Source of the DNA: Streptomyces peucetius
Lineage (GTDB): Bacteria; Actinomycetota; Actinomycetes; Streptomycetales; Streptomycetaceae
Assembly (NCBI RefSeq): GCF_025854275.1
Contig: NZ_CP107567.1
Location: 4,340,001-4,404,000, forward strand
Length of the DNA stretch: 64,000 nucleotides
Direction of reading: 5' to 3'
Within the stretch, counting starts at the first letter, position 1. The number at the start of each line of letters is the position of its first letter. Position numbers and translations under genes: made by a program. A model generated the notes under the pieces. That model ran no database searches, was not told the DNA's origin, and worked only from the letters and a program-made list of their open reading frames with translations. Shown piece by piece: positions 8,277 through 16,969 of the stretch.

Positions 8277-9164
8277 GTGTCCAATTCGCCGGTGAGAGCA
8301 CAGGCCGAGGGGGCTGGGAGCGTGTCCGGTAAGGAGAATTCCGCTGTGGGCGAACAGTCGTCGCCGACTCGGGGCAAAAGGGGTAAAACGCCCAAACCGG
8401 AAACGCGTCTGGCCATGGTCCGGCGCGCCCGCCGCATCAACCGCGAGCTCGCCGAGGTGTACCCGTACGCGCATCCGGAGCTCGACTTCGAGAACGCCTT
8501 CCAGCTGCTGATAGCGACGGTTCTGTCCGCGCAGACCACCGACCTCCGGGTCAACCAGACGACGCCCGCCCTGTTCGCCAAGTACCCCACCCCCGAGGAC
8601 CTGGCGGCGGCGGATCCCGAGGCGGTCGAGGAGATCATCCGCCCGACGGGGTTCTTCCGCGCCAAGACCAAGTCGATCATGGGGCTGTCCGCCGCCCTCC
8701 GGGACGACTTCGGCGGCGAGGTCCCCGGCCGGCTGGAGGACCTGGTCGGTCTGCCCGGCGTGGGCCGCAAGACGGCGTTCGTCGTCCTCGGCAACGCGTT
8801 CGGCGTGCCCGGCATCACCGTGGACACCCACTTCATGCGGCTGGCACGGCGCTGGAAGTGGACCGACCAGGACGACCCCGTGAAGATCGAGGCAGAGATC
8901 GCCACGATCTTCCCGAAGAGTGAGTGGACCATGCTCTCCCACCGGGTGATTTTCCACGGCCGCCGCATCTGCCACGCCCGCAGGCCGGCCTGCGGTGCCT
9001 GCCCGATCACGCACCTCTGCCCTGCGTACGGGGAGGGCGAGACCGACCCGGAGAAGGCCAGGAAGCTTCTGAAGTACGAGAAGGGCGGCCAGCCGGGCCA
9101 GCGGCTCAAGCCACCCCCGGACTACCCGGGCAAACCGGCCCCGGCACTGGGCGCGATCGGGTGA
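8277..9164 (+). CDS. nth: Endonuclease III (DNA glycosylase/AP lyase)
   Basis: Base-excision repair enzyme for oxidised pyrimidines. The helix-hairpin-helix LPGVGRKTA carries the catalytic lysine (about residue 164), the catalytic aspartate is in TVDTHFMR, and the C-terminal [4Fe-4S] loop is C-X6-C-X2-C-X5-C in [17 protein letters not shown]. Length is 295 aa from GTG 8277, which follows TAGGCT with a 6-nt gap (leaderless pattern). A second credible start is GTG 8346, preceded by AAGGAG at 9 nt, which gives 272 aa and skips a poorly conserved tail. It is divergent from crp. Confidence 0.92.
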   Translation: MSNSPVRAQAEGAGSVSGKENSAVGEQSSPTRGKRGKTPKPETRLAMVRRARRINRELAEVYPYAHPELDFENAFQLLIATVLSAQTTDLRVNQTTPALFAKYPTPEDLAAADPEAVEEIIRPTGFFRAKTKSIMGLSAALRDDFGGEVPGRLEDLVGLPGVGRKTAFVVLGNAFGVPGITVDTHFMRLARRWKWTDQDDPVKIEAEIATIFPKSEWTMLSHRVIFHGRRICHARRPACGACPITHLCPAYGEGETDPEKARKLLKYEKGGQPGQRLKPPPDYPGKPAPALGAIG

Positions 9165-9222
9165 CCGAGCCGCGTGCGGAACGATCGAGGCCCCTTATGA
9201 CGTTGTGCGTGGGGGGGTGCCG

Positions 9223-9960
9223 ATGACACGTACGGGAGAAGCGACGTACCAGCGATACGAACAGCACGGCGACGGCGAGGTGGTCGTCGACGGTGACGTT
9301 GTCGTCACCACCGAAGGGCTGCCCGAGTGGCTCGACCCCGTGGTGCGTGCCGCCGAAACCGTGGAGCCGCACCAGCTCAGCCGCTTTCTGCCGCCCGAGA
9401 GCGGACACGGCCGCCAGTCCGCCGTCCTGGTTCTCTTCGGGGAGGGCGCCAAGGGGCCCGAACTGCTGCTCATGGAACGCGCGGGCACCCTGCGCTCGCA
9501 TGCGGGACAGCCTTCCTTCCCCGGAGGCGCGCTCGACCCCGAGGACGGCGACCCGGCGACGACCGGCCCGCTGCGGGCGGCGCTGCGCGAGGCCCGGGAG
9601 GAGACCGGGCTGGACCCGGCGGGAGTCCAGACGTTCGGCGTGCTGCCCAAGCTCTACATCCCGGTGAGCAGTTTCGTCGTGACGCCCGTACTGGGATGGT
9701 GGCGCGACCCCAGCCCGGTCGGAGCGGTCGACCCCGCCGAGACCGCACGGGTCTTCACCGTGCCCGTGGCAGACCTCACGGACCCGGCGAACCGTGCGAC
9801 GGCCGTGCACCCTCGCGGCCACGCCGGGCCGGCGTTCACCGTCGAAGGCGCTCTGGTCTGGGGGTTCACGGCCGGTGTGATCGACCGGATCCTGCACTTC
9901 GCGGGCTGGGAGCGACCATGGGACCGCGCCAAGCAGGTCCCGCTGGACTGGCACGCATGA
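9223..9960 (+). CDS. NUDIX hydrolase, CoA pyrophosphatase type
   Basis: 245-aa hydrolase of the CoA diphosphatase (NudL-like) group, which splits coenzyme A into phosphopantetheine and 3',5'-ADP. The family signature LLLMERAGTLRSHAGQPSFP with GGALDPEDGD is at about residues 88-115, and the NUDIX catalytic part ALREAREETGLDP follows at about 127-139. ATG 9223 sits after a run of G residues that can act as ribosome binding site. It is the second gene after nth on the same strand. Confidence 0.88.
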   Translation: MTRTGEATYQRYEQHGDGEVVVDGDVVVTTEGLPEWLDPVVRAAETVEPHQLSRFLPPESGHGRQSAVLVLFGEGAKGPELLLMERAGTLRSHAGQPSFPGGALDPEDGDPATTGPLRAALREAREETGLDPAGVQTFGVLPKLYIPVSSFVVTPVLGWWRDPSPVGAVDPAETARVFTVPVADLTDPANRATAVHPRGHAGPAFTVEGALVWGFTAGVIDRILHFAGWERPWDRAKQVPLDWHA

Positions 9961-10070
9961 CAGGCTGACCCAGTGATGCCCTCCCGGCGGGGGCGTGACA
10001 TCAGAACGCGGCGACGCGCCGTGGCCCCACCCCAGCCGGACAGAGCACCGGCGACGACACTGCGAGGCAA

Positions 10071-11285
10071 ATGACGGTGAACGTGCTGGACATCCTGCTG
10101 CTGGTCGCCGCCGTGTGGTTCGCGATCGTCGGCTACCGCCAGGGCTTCGTCGTCGGCATCCTGTCGGTGATCGGCTTCCTCGGCGGCGGACTCGTCGCGG
10201 TCTACCTGCTTCCGGTGATCTGGGACGCGCTCACCGACGACTCGGAAGTGTCCACCACGGCCGCGATAGTCGCGGTCGTCATCGTGATCGTCTGTGCCTC
10301 TGTCGGCCAGGCGTTCACGACCCATCTCGGCAACAAACTGCGCAGGTTCATCACCTGGTCGCCCGCCCGTGCGCTGGACGCCACCGGCGGCGCGCTCGTC
10401 AATGTCGTCGCGATGCTGCTGGTCGCCTGGCTGATCGGTTCGGCGCTCGCCGGCACCTCCCTGCCCACCCTGGGCAAGGAGGTGCGCAGTTCGAAGGTGC
10501 TGCTCGGCGTGTCCCGGGTGATGCCCGATCAGGCCAACACCTGGTTCACGGACTTCTCCTCCGTGCTCGCCCAGAACGGCTTCCCCCAGGTCTTCAGCCC
10601 GTTCGCCAACGAGCCCATCACCGAGGTGCAGGCGCCGGACCCGGCGCTCGTCGGCAGCCCCGTCGCCGAGCGCGCCAAGCAGTCCATCGTCAAGGTCGTC
10701 GGTACGGCCCCGAGCTGCGGCAAGGTCCTCGAAGGCACGGGCTTCGTCTTCGACGAGCGCCGTGTGATGACCAACGCTCATGTCGTCGGCGGTGTCGATG
10801 AACCGACGGTGCAGATAGGCGGCGAAGGCCGACTCTACGACGCCAAGGTCGTCCTCTACGACTGGCAGCGCGACATCGCCGTCCTGGACGTCCCGGACCT
10901 CCAGGCGCGCCCGCTCGAGTTCACCGACTTCGAGGAGGGCGACGCCGAGAGCGGCGACAGCGCCATCGTCGCCGGCTTCCCGGAGAACGGCTCGTACGAC
11001 GTGCGTTCCGCCCGCGTCCGCGGACGGATCAACGCCAACGGCCCCGACATCTACCACCGGGGCACCGTCCGCCGCGACGTCTACTCGCTGTTCGCGACCG
11101 TGCGCCAGGGCAACTCCGGCGGCCCGCTGCTCACCACGGACGGCAAGGTCTACGGAGTCATCTTCGCCAGGTCCCTGGACGACGCGGACACCGGATACGC
11201 CCTGACGGCGGACGAGATCCGCCAGGACATCGAGCTCGGCCGCAGCGCCAACCAGCAAGTGGACAGCCAGGGCTGCGCGCTGTAG
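10071..11285 (+). CDS. MarP-like membrane serine protease (CvpA + trypsin-like)
   Basis: 404-aa protein. The first ~165 residues are a CvpA/colicin V-type domain with four membrane segments; the rest is an extracytoplasmic chymotrypsin-fold protease. Catalytic His is in MTNAHVVGG, Asp in WQRDIAVLDV and Ser in RQGNSGGPLL. This is the architecture of Mycobacterium MarP, required for acid and oxidative stress resistance. A cysteine pair (APSCGK and the C-terminal SQGCAL) may form the redox-regulated disulfide known in MarP. ATG 10071 follows GCGAGG. Confidence 0.9.
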   Translation: MTVNVLDILLLVAAVWFAIVGYRQGFVVGILSVIGFLGGGLVAVYLLPVIWDALTDDSEVSTTAAIVAVVIVIVCASVGQAFTTHLGNKLRRFITWSPARALDATGGALVNVVAMLLVAWLIGSALAGTSLPTLGKEVRSSKVLLGVSRVMPDQANTWFTDFSSVLAQNGFPQVFSPFANEPITEVQAPDPALVGSPVAERAKQSIVKVVGTAPSCGKVLEGTGFVFDERRVMTNAHVVGGVDEPTVQIGGEGRLYDAKVVLYDWQRDIAVLDVPDLQARPLEFTDFEEGDAESGDSAIVAGFPENGSYDVRSARVRGRINANGPDIYHRGTVRRDVYSLFATVRQGNSGGPLLTTDGKVYGVIFARSLDDADTGYALTADEIRQDIELGRSANQQVDSQGCAL

Positions 11286-11303
11286 CGGCGCGGTGGCGCA
11301 GGG

Positions 11304-11501
11304 TCAGTCCCTGGGGTGATGCCGCAGGCGCGCCGACACCCAGCGCGCGCGGCGCCTCAGGATGCGCGGAATCCCCATTCCCATCCCCTGCCCCGGATGC
11401 TCATGGTCTTCGCTCGGAAGGCCACCTGTCTCGTGGATGATCGGCCCACTGGCCGAGCGGCGGTTGCGTGCTGCGTCACCGTAGTCGTGCGTCCAGCCCA
11501 T
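11304..11501 (-). CDS. Small basic hypothetical protein
   Basis: 65-aa frame (MGWTHDYGDAARNRR... ending ARWVSARLRHHPRD) between convergent neighbours. Third-position GC is about 80%, lower than in surrounding genes, and the ribosome binding site is weak. I do not recognise a family. It may be a real small gene or chance. Confidence 0.4.
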   Translation of the reverse strand: MGWTHDYGDAARNRRSASGPIIHETGGLPSEDHEHPGQGMGMGIPRILRRRARWVSARLRHHPRD

Positions 11502-11636
11502 ACCCGGACGTGTGCCCGTGCCTCATGGTCGGTAACCGTGCCGGGGACGGCCAATTGGCTTATGCGCCAGGCATTTGGCTGTTCGTAGGACAACCGTTCC
11601 TCCGGCGTTCTTCCGGTGGGTGAAATCCCCCGGGGC

Positions 11637-12584
11637 CTACCGGTCGGGCTCGGGGTCCTTGAGCCAGTTGATCAGCTCGTTCGAGAAGGCCACCGGGTCC
11701 TCCTCGTGGGGGAAGTGTCCGAGGCCGTCGAACAGCCGCCACCGGTACGGCGCTTCGACGTACTCGCCCGAACCGGCCGCACTGCGCGTCCGCATCGCCG
11801 GATCGAGTGAGCCGTGCAGATGCAGTGTAGGGACCCGCACCGGGCGCTTCATCCGGCGGTTGAACTGGATCCCGTCCGGACGGGCGAGCGACCGCACCAT
11901 CCAGCGGTAGGGCTCGATCGAACAGTGCGCGGTCGAAGGGATGCACATCGCCCGCCGGTAGACCTCGACGGCCTCCTCGTCGAGCGGCTGCGGTCCGGAC
12001 CAGCTCTCGATCAGCTCGCCCACCAAGGCCGCGTCGTCCGCGACCAGTTGCCGCTCCGGCAGCCAGGGCCGCTGGAAACCCCACACGTGGGAGCCGGCGC
12101 GGCTCTGTGCGAAGTCCGACAGCATCGCGGCCCGCCAGCGCCGCGGGTGCGGCATCGACGACACCGCCAGCCGGCGCACCAGCTTGGGCCGCATCACGGC
12201 CGCCGTCCACGCCAGGTATCCACCCAGATCGTGCCCGACCAGGGCGGCGTCGGGCTCACCCAGCGACCGCACGACACCGGTGATGTCGAGCGCCAGGTTG
12301 GCCGGGTCGTATCCCCGCGGCGTACGGTCGCTGCCGCCCACGCCGCGCAGGTCCATGGCCACGGCTCTGAAGCCGGCGTCGGCGAGCGCCGTCAGCTGAT
12401 GCCGCCAGGTCCACCAGAACTGCGGGAAGCCGTGCAGCAGCATCACCAACGGTCCGTCGCCCATCTCGGCGATGTGGAAGCGGGCGCCGTTGGCCGCCAC
12501 GTCGCGGTGGGTCCAGGGACCGTCGATGCGTACGGGGCTGCCGGGAGCGCCGAGGCTGCCGGGGGCGGAATCAGGGACCGTCAT
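11637..12584 (-). CDS. Alpha/beta hydrolase, epoxide hydrolase-like
   Basis: 315-aa alpha/beta hydrolase. The HGFPQFWWTWRHQL oxyanion-hole segment is near residue 50, the nucleophile elbow GHDLGG (Asp) near 118, and the catalytic His is in DGLGHFPHEEDP near the C terminus. Asp as nucleophile and the HGFPQ motif point to epoxide hydrolase or haloalkane dehalogenase relatives; the substrate is unknown. ATG 12584 is chosen over an upstream frame because CACGCT lies 6 nt ahead, as in other leaderless genes here. Confidence 0.85.
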   Translation of the reverse strand: MTVPDSAPGSLGAPGSPVRIDGPWTHRDVAANGARFHIAEMGDGPLVMLLHGFPQFWWTWRHQLTALADAGFRAVAMDLRGVGGSDRTPRGYDPANLALDITGVVRSLGEPDAALVGHDLGGYLAWTAAVMRPKLVRRLAVSSMPHPRRWRAAMLSDFAQSRAGSHVWGFQRPWLPERQLVADDAALVGELIESWSGPQPLDEEAVEVYRRAMCIPSTAHCSIEPYRWMVRSLARPDGIQFNRRMKRPVRVPTLHLHGSLDPAMRTRSAAGSGEYVEAPYRWRLFDGLGHFPHEEDPVAFSNELINWLKDPEPDR

Positions 12585-12638
12585 GCGATGAGCGTGCCAC
12601 AACCCGGGCGGCGGTGTTCGCCACGCCCGGGCCCGGGG

Positions 12639-13142
12639 TCACGCCGAAACCTTGTCCGATACCCGGTCCGACACCGTGCTGTCCGAGGGCTTGGCCAGTA
12701 CCACGCCGCGCGGATGCGGCTTGGCGTTACCGAGCAGGGCGGCGGACTCCTTGGCCGACGCGACGGCCTTCTGAGGCCCCTTGCCCTTCTTCGCCTTCTT
12801 GAGGAAGACCATGCCGATCAGGCCGAACAACGCGGCGACGACGACGTTCACCGCGAACGACAGCAGGAAGCACAACGCCAGATTCCAGCCGGTCCAGGTC
12901 CTGAAGCCGTAGGCGAGGGCGAAACTCAGCATGGGCAGCGAGAAGAGCAGCAGGACACCGGCTACGAGCAGGACCACCCCGCCGATCCCGGCCTTCTTGG
13001 CGTCCTGGCGCAACTGGGCCTTGGCCAGCGCGATCTCGTCGTGCATTAGCGCGGACATCTCGGCGGTCGCCGAGGCGACCAGCTGGCCGAGGCTGCGGTC
13101 GGCACCTGCAGCGTTGGCTGTGGTGTTGCCGGGATCGCTCAT
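12639..13142 (-). CDS. Putative holin-like (Actinobacterial Holin-X / DUF1469) membrane protein
   Basis: 167-aa protein with an amphipathic N-terminal helix (LGQLVASATAEMSALMHDEI), two adjacent membrane hairpins at about residues 50-115 and a basic tail. This is the layout of the phage-holin-superfamily III/DUF1469 proteins common in actinobacteria; a lytic role is not implied. The ATG follows GAGAGGGAG. It lies 55 bp downstream of nhaA on the same strand and is probably cotranscribed. Confidence 0.8.
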   Translation of the reverse strand: MSDPGNTTANAAGADRSLGQLVASATAEMSALMHDEIALAKAQLRQDAKKAGIGGVVLLVAGVLLLFSLPMLSFALAYGFRTWTGWNLALCFLLSFAVNVVVAALFGLIGMVFLKKAKKGKGPQKAVASAKESAALLGNAKPHPRGVVLAKPSDSTVSDRVSDKVSA

Positions 13143-13197
13143 CGCTGACTCCCTCTCCTCTTCCACGGGTCCGGTGTTCGTACGGTCCGATGTCAGA

Positions 13198-14592
13198 TCA
13201 TGCCGGACGGTCGCCGTTGTCGCTCGACACCGCGGCCGCTTCCGCCTTTCTGCGGTGTTCCGCTGCCTTCTTCTCGTAGATCGCGGCCATCCGCAGGTGG
13301 TACGCGGGGTCTTCCTCCTCGTAGATGTCCGGGATCCCGGACATGTCCTCGTCGCGCTCCTCCTCGGCCGCCAGCGCCTGGTAGGTGCGTACCCGCATCT
13401 TCAGCAGGATCGAGGCGAAGATCGCGGCGATCAGCGAGCCGAACAGCACCGCGGCCTTGACCTCGTCCGTCAGCGTCGCGTTGCCGGTGAAGGCGAGCTC
13501 GCCGATGAGCAGCGAGACGGTGAAGCCGATGCCGGCGAGCGTGGCGAGCGCCAGAACGTCGGGCCAGGCCAGGTCCTCGTTGAGCTCCGCCTTGGTGAAG
13601 CGCGCTGCCAGCCAGGTGCCGCCGAAGATGCCGAGCGCCTTGCCGACCACCAGACCGAGGACGACGCCGAGGGTCTCGGGCTTGGTGAACACGTGGGTGA
13701 GCGAGTCACCGGTGACGGCCACCCCGGCCGAGAACAGCGCGAACAGCGGTACGGCGAAGCCGGCGGAGAGGGGGCGGACGAGATGCTCGATGTGCTCGCC
13801 CGGTGAGTACTCCTCGCCCTCGCGGCGGGCGCAGCGCAGCATCAGGCCCATCGCGACACCGGCGATGGTGGCGTGGACACCGCTGTTGTACATCAGGCCC
13901 CAGATGACCACCGCGAGGGGCACGTACACGTACCAACCGCGGACGCCCTTGCGCAGCAGCAGCCAGAACACGGCCAGACCGACGAAGGCTCCGCCGAGGG
14001 CCATGAAGTTCAGGTCGCTCGTGAAGAAGACCGCGATGATCAGGATCGCGAAGAGATCGTCGACGACGGCCAGCGTCAGCAGGAAGGCGCGAAGCGCCGA
14101 CGGCAGCGATGTTCCGATGACGGCGAGCACGGCCAGCGCGAACGCGATGTCGGTGGCGGTCGGTACGGCCCAGCCGTCGGTGGAGCCCCCGCCGACCAAG
14201 GTGACCACCAGGTAGACGAGCGCCGGCATCACCATGCCGCAGAGCGCGGCGATCACGGGAAGGGCGGCCGCCTTGCGGTCGCTCAGTTCACCGGCGACCA
14301 GTTCTCGCTTGAGTTCTATGCCCGCGACGAAGAAGAAGATGGCGAGCAGTCCGTCGGCGGCCCAGTGCTGGATCGACAGATCGAGGTGGAGCGAGGCGGG
14401 GCCTATATGGAAGTCGCGTACGGAGGCGTAGCTGTCTCCGAGGGGCGAATTCGCCCAGATCAGCGCCACGACCGCCGCGAGCAGGAGCAGCATGCCGCCC
14501 ACGGTCTCGGTACGCAGGGCTTCGGCGACGTAGTTCCGCTCGGGAAGGGACAGGCGGCCGAGGAACTTGCGGTCGGTACTGGGCGGAACCAC
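13198..14592 (-). CDS. nhaA: Na+/H+ antiporter NhaA
   Basis: 464-aa inner-membrane sodium/proton antiporter with about 12 membrane segments. The ion-binding aspartates are in LAVVDDLFAI, and the unwound-helix motif TDIAFALAVLAVIG is present. The C-terminal ~60 residues are a hydrophilic, charged tail with EEERDEDMSG and EKKAAEHRRKAEA, longer than in E. coli NhaA. GTG 14592 is used with an AGG-rich upstream sequence. It lies downstream of acs on the same strand but behind a strong hairpin, so it probably has its own promoter. Confidence 0.93.
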   Translation of the reverse strand: MVPPSTDRKFLGRLSLPERNYVAEALRTETVGGMLLLLAAVVALIWANSPLGDSYASVRDFHIGPASLHLDLSIQHWAADGLLAIFFFVAGIELKRELVAGELSDRKAAALPVIAALCGMVMPALVYLVVTLVGGGSTDGWAVPTATDIAFALAVLAVIGTSLPSALRAFLLTLAVVDDLFAILIIAVFFTSDLNFMALGGAFVGLAVFWLLLRKGVRGWYVYVPLAVVIWGLMYNSGVHATIAGVAMGLMLRCARREGEEYSPGEHIEHLVRPLSAGFAVPLFALFSAGVAVTGDSLTHVFTKPETLGVVLGLVVGKALGIFGGTWLAARFTKAELNEDLAWPDVLALATLAGIGFTVSLLIGELAFTGNATLTDEVKAAVLFGSLIAAIFASILLKMRVRTYQALAAEEERDEDMSGIPDIYEEEDPAYHLRMAAIYEKKAAEHRRKAEAAAVSSDNGDRPA

Positions 14593-14736
14593 GGGACGAA
14601 ACCTCCGGTCGGGGGCAGCACAACAAGCTTGCCGACCAGACTTCCCGGCGCACCTTGGATCTACGTCACCTTGCTGACGCGCTCTTCACTCTACCCAAGC
14701 CCGCTCGGTCACGGTGGGTGAGCGGGCAGTGGGCAT

Positions 14737-14771
14737 GCGCAGGCCCCGGCGCGGCGTGCCGGGGCCTGCGC
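14737..14771 (-). terminator. Hairpin terminator after acs
   Basis: Perfect 14-bp stem GCGCAGGCCCCGGC with a 7-nt loop, immediately downstream of the acs stop in the direction of transcription. Confidence 0.8.
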
Positions 14772-14788
14772 TCGGTGGTTACCCTTGG

Positions 14789-16744
14789 TCACTCCTCGCT
14801 GGGTGCGCTGGGCAGCTTCGACTGGATGAGGTCCATCACCGAGGAGTCCGTCAACGTGGTGACGTCTCCCAGCTGGCGGTTCTCCGCCACGTCGCGCAGC
14901 AGCCGGCGCATGATCTTGCCGGAGCGGGTCTTCGGCAGCTCGGCCACCGGGAGGATCCGCTTCGGCTTCGCGATCGGCCCCAGCGTCGCGCCGACGTGGT
15001 TGCGCAGGTCGTTCACGAGGCTGTCGTCCTCGCTCGCCGTCCCGCGCAGGATCACGAAGGCGACGATGGCCTGTCCGGTGGTTTCATCCGTCGCGCCCAC
15101 CACCGCGGCCTCCGCGACCTTCGGGTGCGAGACCAGCGCCGACTCGACTTCGGTGGTCGAGATGTTGTGACCGGAGACGAGCATCACGTCGTCGACCCGG
15201 CCGAGCAGCCAGATGTCGCCGTCGTCGTCCTTCTTGGCACCGTCACCGGCGAAGTACTTGCCCTCGAAACGCGACCAGTACGTGTCGAGGAAGCGCTGGT
15301 CGTCGCCCCAGATGGTGCGCAGCATCGACGGCCACGGCTCGGTGAGGACCAGATAGCCGCCGCCCCCGTTGGGCACCTCGTTCGCCTCGTCGTCCACGAC
15401 GGTGGCCGAGATGCCGGGGAGGGGGCGCTGCGCGGAGCCCGGCTTGGCGGCGGTGACACCCGGCAGCGGCGAGATCATCATGGCGCCGGTCTCCGTCTGC
15501 CACCAGGTGTCGACGACCGGGGTCTTGCCCGCGCCGATGTTCTCCCGGTACCAGATCCACGCCTCCGGGTTGATCGGCTCACCGACCGACCCGAGGACCC
15601 GCAGGCTGCTCAGGTCGAACTTGGCGGGGATGTCGTCGCCCCACTTCATGAACGTACGGATCGCGGTGGGCGCGGTGTAGAGGATCGTGACGCCGTACTT
15701 CTGGACGATCTCCCAGAAGCGGCCCTGGTGCGGGGTGTCCGGGGTGCCCTCGTACATCACCTGTGTCGCGCCGTTGGCCAGGGGGCCGTACACGATGTAC
15801 GAGTGGCCGGTCACCCAGCCGATGTCGGCCGTGCACCAGTAGACGTCCGACTCGGGCTTGAGGTCGAACACGGCGTGGTGGGTGTACGCCGTCTGGGTGA
15901 GGTAGCCGCCGGACGTGTGCAGGATGCCCTTCGGCTTACCCGTCGTGCCCGAGGTGTAGAGGATGAAGAGCGGGTGCTCGGCGTCGAAGGCCTCGGGGGT
16001 GTGCTCCGGGGACTGGCGGCCGACGATGTCGTGCCACCAGACGTCGCGCCCCTCGGTGAAGGCCGTCTCCTGACCCGTGCGCTGCACGACGAGCACGTGC
16101 TCGACCTGCGGGCAGCGGGACACAGCCTCGTCGATCGCGGGCTTGAGCGCGCTCGGCTTGCCGCGGCGGTAACCGCCGTCGGAGGTGATGACGAGCTTGG
16201 CGTCGGCGTCCTGGATACGGGAGGCCACCGCGTCCGCGGAGAACCCGCCGAAGACCACGGAGTGTGCGGCGCCGATCCGGGCGCAGGCCAGCATCGCGAC
16301 GGCGGCCTCGGGGATCATCGGCAGATACACGGCGACCCGGTCGCCCTTGCGGACACCGAGTTCGAGCAGGGCGTTGGCGGCCCTGGAGACCTCGTCCTTG
16401 AGCTCCGCGTAGGTGATGGCACGGCCGTCGCCCGGCTCGCCCTCGAAGTGGATGGCGACACGGTCGCCATGGCCTGCCTCGACATGGCGGTCCACGCAGT
16501 TGTACGCCACGTTCAGCTTGCCGTCGGCGAACCACTTCGCGAAGGGCGGGTTGGTCCAGTCGAGGGTCTCGGTCGGTTCGGTGGCCCAACTGAGCCGACG
16601 CGCCTGCTCGGCCCAGAAGCCAAGCCTGTCCGCCGCGGCCTGCTCGTACGCCTCCGCCGTCACGTTGGCGTTCGCCGCCAGCTCGGCCGGCGGGGCGAAC
16701 CGCCGCTCTTCCTTAAGAAGGTTGGCCAGGCTTTCGTTGCTCAC
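14789..16744 (-). CDS. acs: Acetyl-CoA synthetase
   Basis: 651-aa AMP-forming acetate-CoA ligase, the usual length for Acs. The AMP-binding core [11 protein letters not shown] is near residue 263, followed by [10 protein letters not shown] and the C-terminal lysine motif [14 protein letters not shown], whose Lys is the conserved acetylation target. GTG 16744 is chosen because AGGGAG lies 6 nt upstream and the protein then begins [15 protein letters not shown]; a longer open frame upstream has no support. A possible promoter lies 50-80 bp upstream. Confidence 0.94.
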   Translation of the reverse strand: MSNESLANLLKEERRFAPPAELAANANVTAEAYEQAAADRLGFWAEQARRLSWATEPTETLDWTNPPFAKWFADGKLNVAYNCVDRHVEAGHGDRVAIHFEGEPGDGRAITYAELKDEVSRAANALLELGVRKGDRVAVYLPMIPEAAVAMLACARIGAAHSVVFGGFSADAVASRIQDADAKLVITSDGGYRRGKPSALKPAIDEAVSRCPQVEHVLVVQRTGQETAFTEGRDVWWHDIVGRQSPEHTPEAFDAEHPLFILYTSGTTGKPKGILHTSGGYLTQTAYTHHAVFDLKPESDVYWCTADIGWVTGHSYIVYGPLANGATQVMYEGTPDTPHQGRFWEIVQKYGVTILYTAPTAIRTFMKWGDDIPAKFDLSSLRVLGSVGEPINPEAWIWYRENIGAGKTPVVDTWWQTETGAMMISPLPGVTAAKPGSAQRPLPGISATVVDDEANEVPNGGGGYLVLTEPWPSMLRTIWGDDQRFLDTYWSRFEGKYFAGDGAKKDDDGDIWLLGRVDDVMLVSGHNISTTEVESALVSHPKVAEAAVVGATDETTGQAIVAFVILRGTASEDDSLVNDLRNHVGATLGPIAKPKRILPVAELPKTRSGKIMRRLLRDVAENRQLGDVTTLTDSSVMDLIQSKLPSAPSEE

Positions 16745-16794
16745 GACATCTCCCTTTCCCAGGGCGTCTTCCGTGCGTATGTGTCCCAAGCCAT

Positions 16795-16823
16795 AGCTCA
16801 TCAGCCAGCGGGCCGAGTGACAA
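16795..16823 (-). promoter_or_regulatory. Possible acs promoter
   Basis: On the minus strand TTGTCA (16818-16823) and TGAGCT (16795-16800) are separated by 17 bp, leaving a leader of about 45 nt before the acs GTG. The -35 match is good and the -10 match moderate. Confidence 0.3.
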
Positions 16824-16857
16824 GGGCCTTCCGGATATTGGTTTAGACCTGTGGGCG

Positions 16858-16886
16858 CCCTCGTCCCCGGGCGGTGGGGACGAGGG
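16858..16886 (-). terminator. Hairpin terminator after the SulP-carbonic anhydrase gene
   Basis: Perfect 11-bp stem CCCTCGTCCCC/GGGGACGAGGG with a 7-nt loop, about 85 bp past the stop of the leftward gene. Confidence 0.7.
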
Positions 16887-16969
16887 GCCACACGTTCTCA
16901 CGGACGCGGGGTGCGGGTGGTTCAGCCACACTTCCCGGGCGGGCCGGGCGGACGGCCCGCCGCCACGGA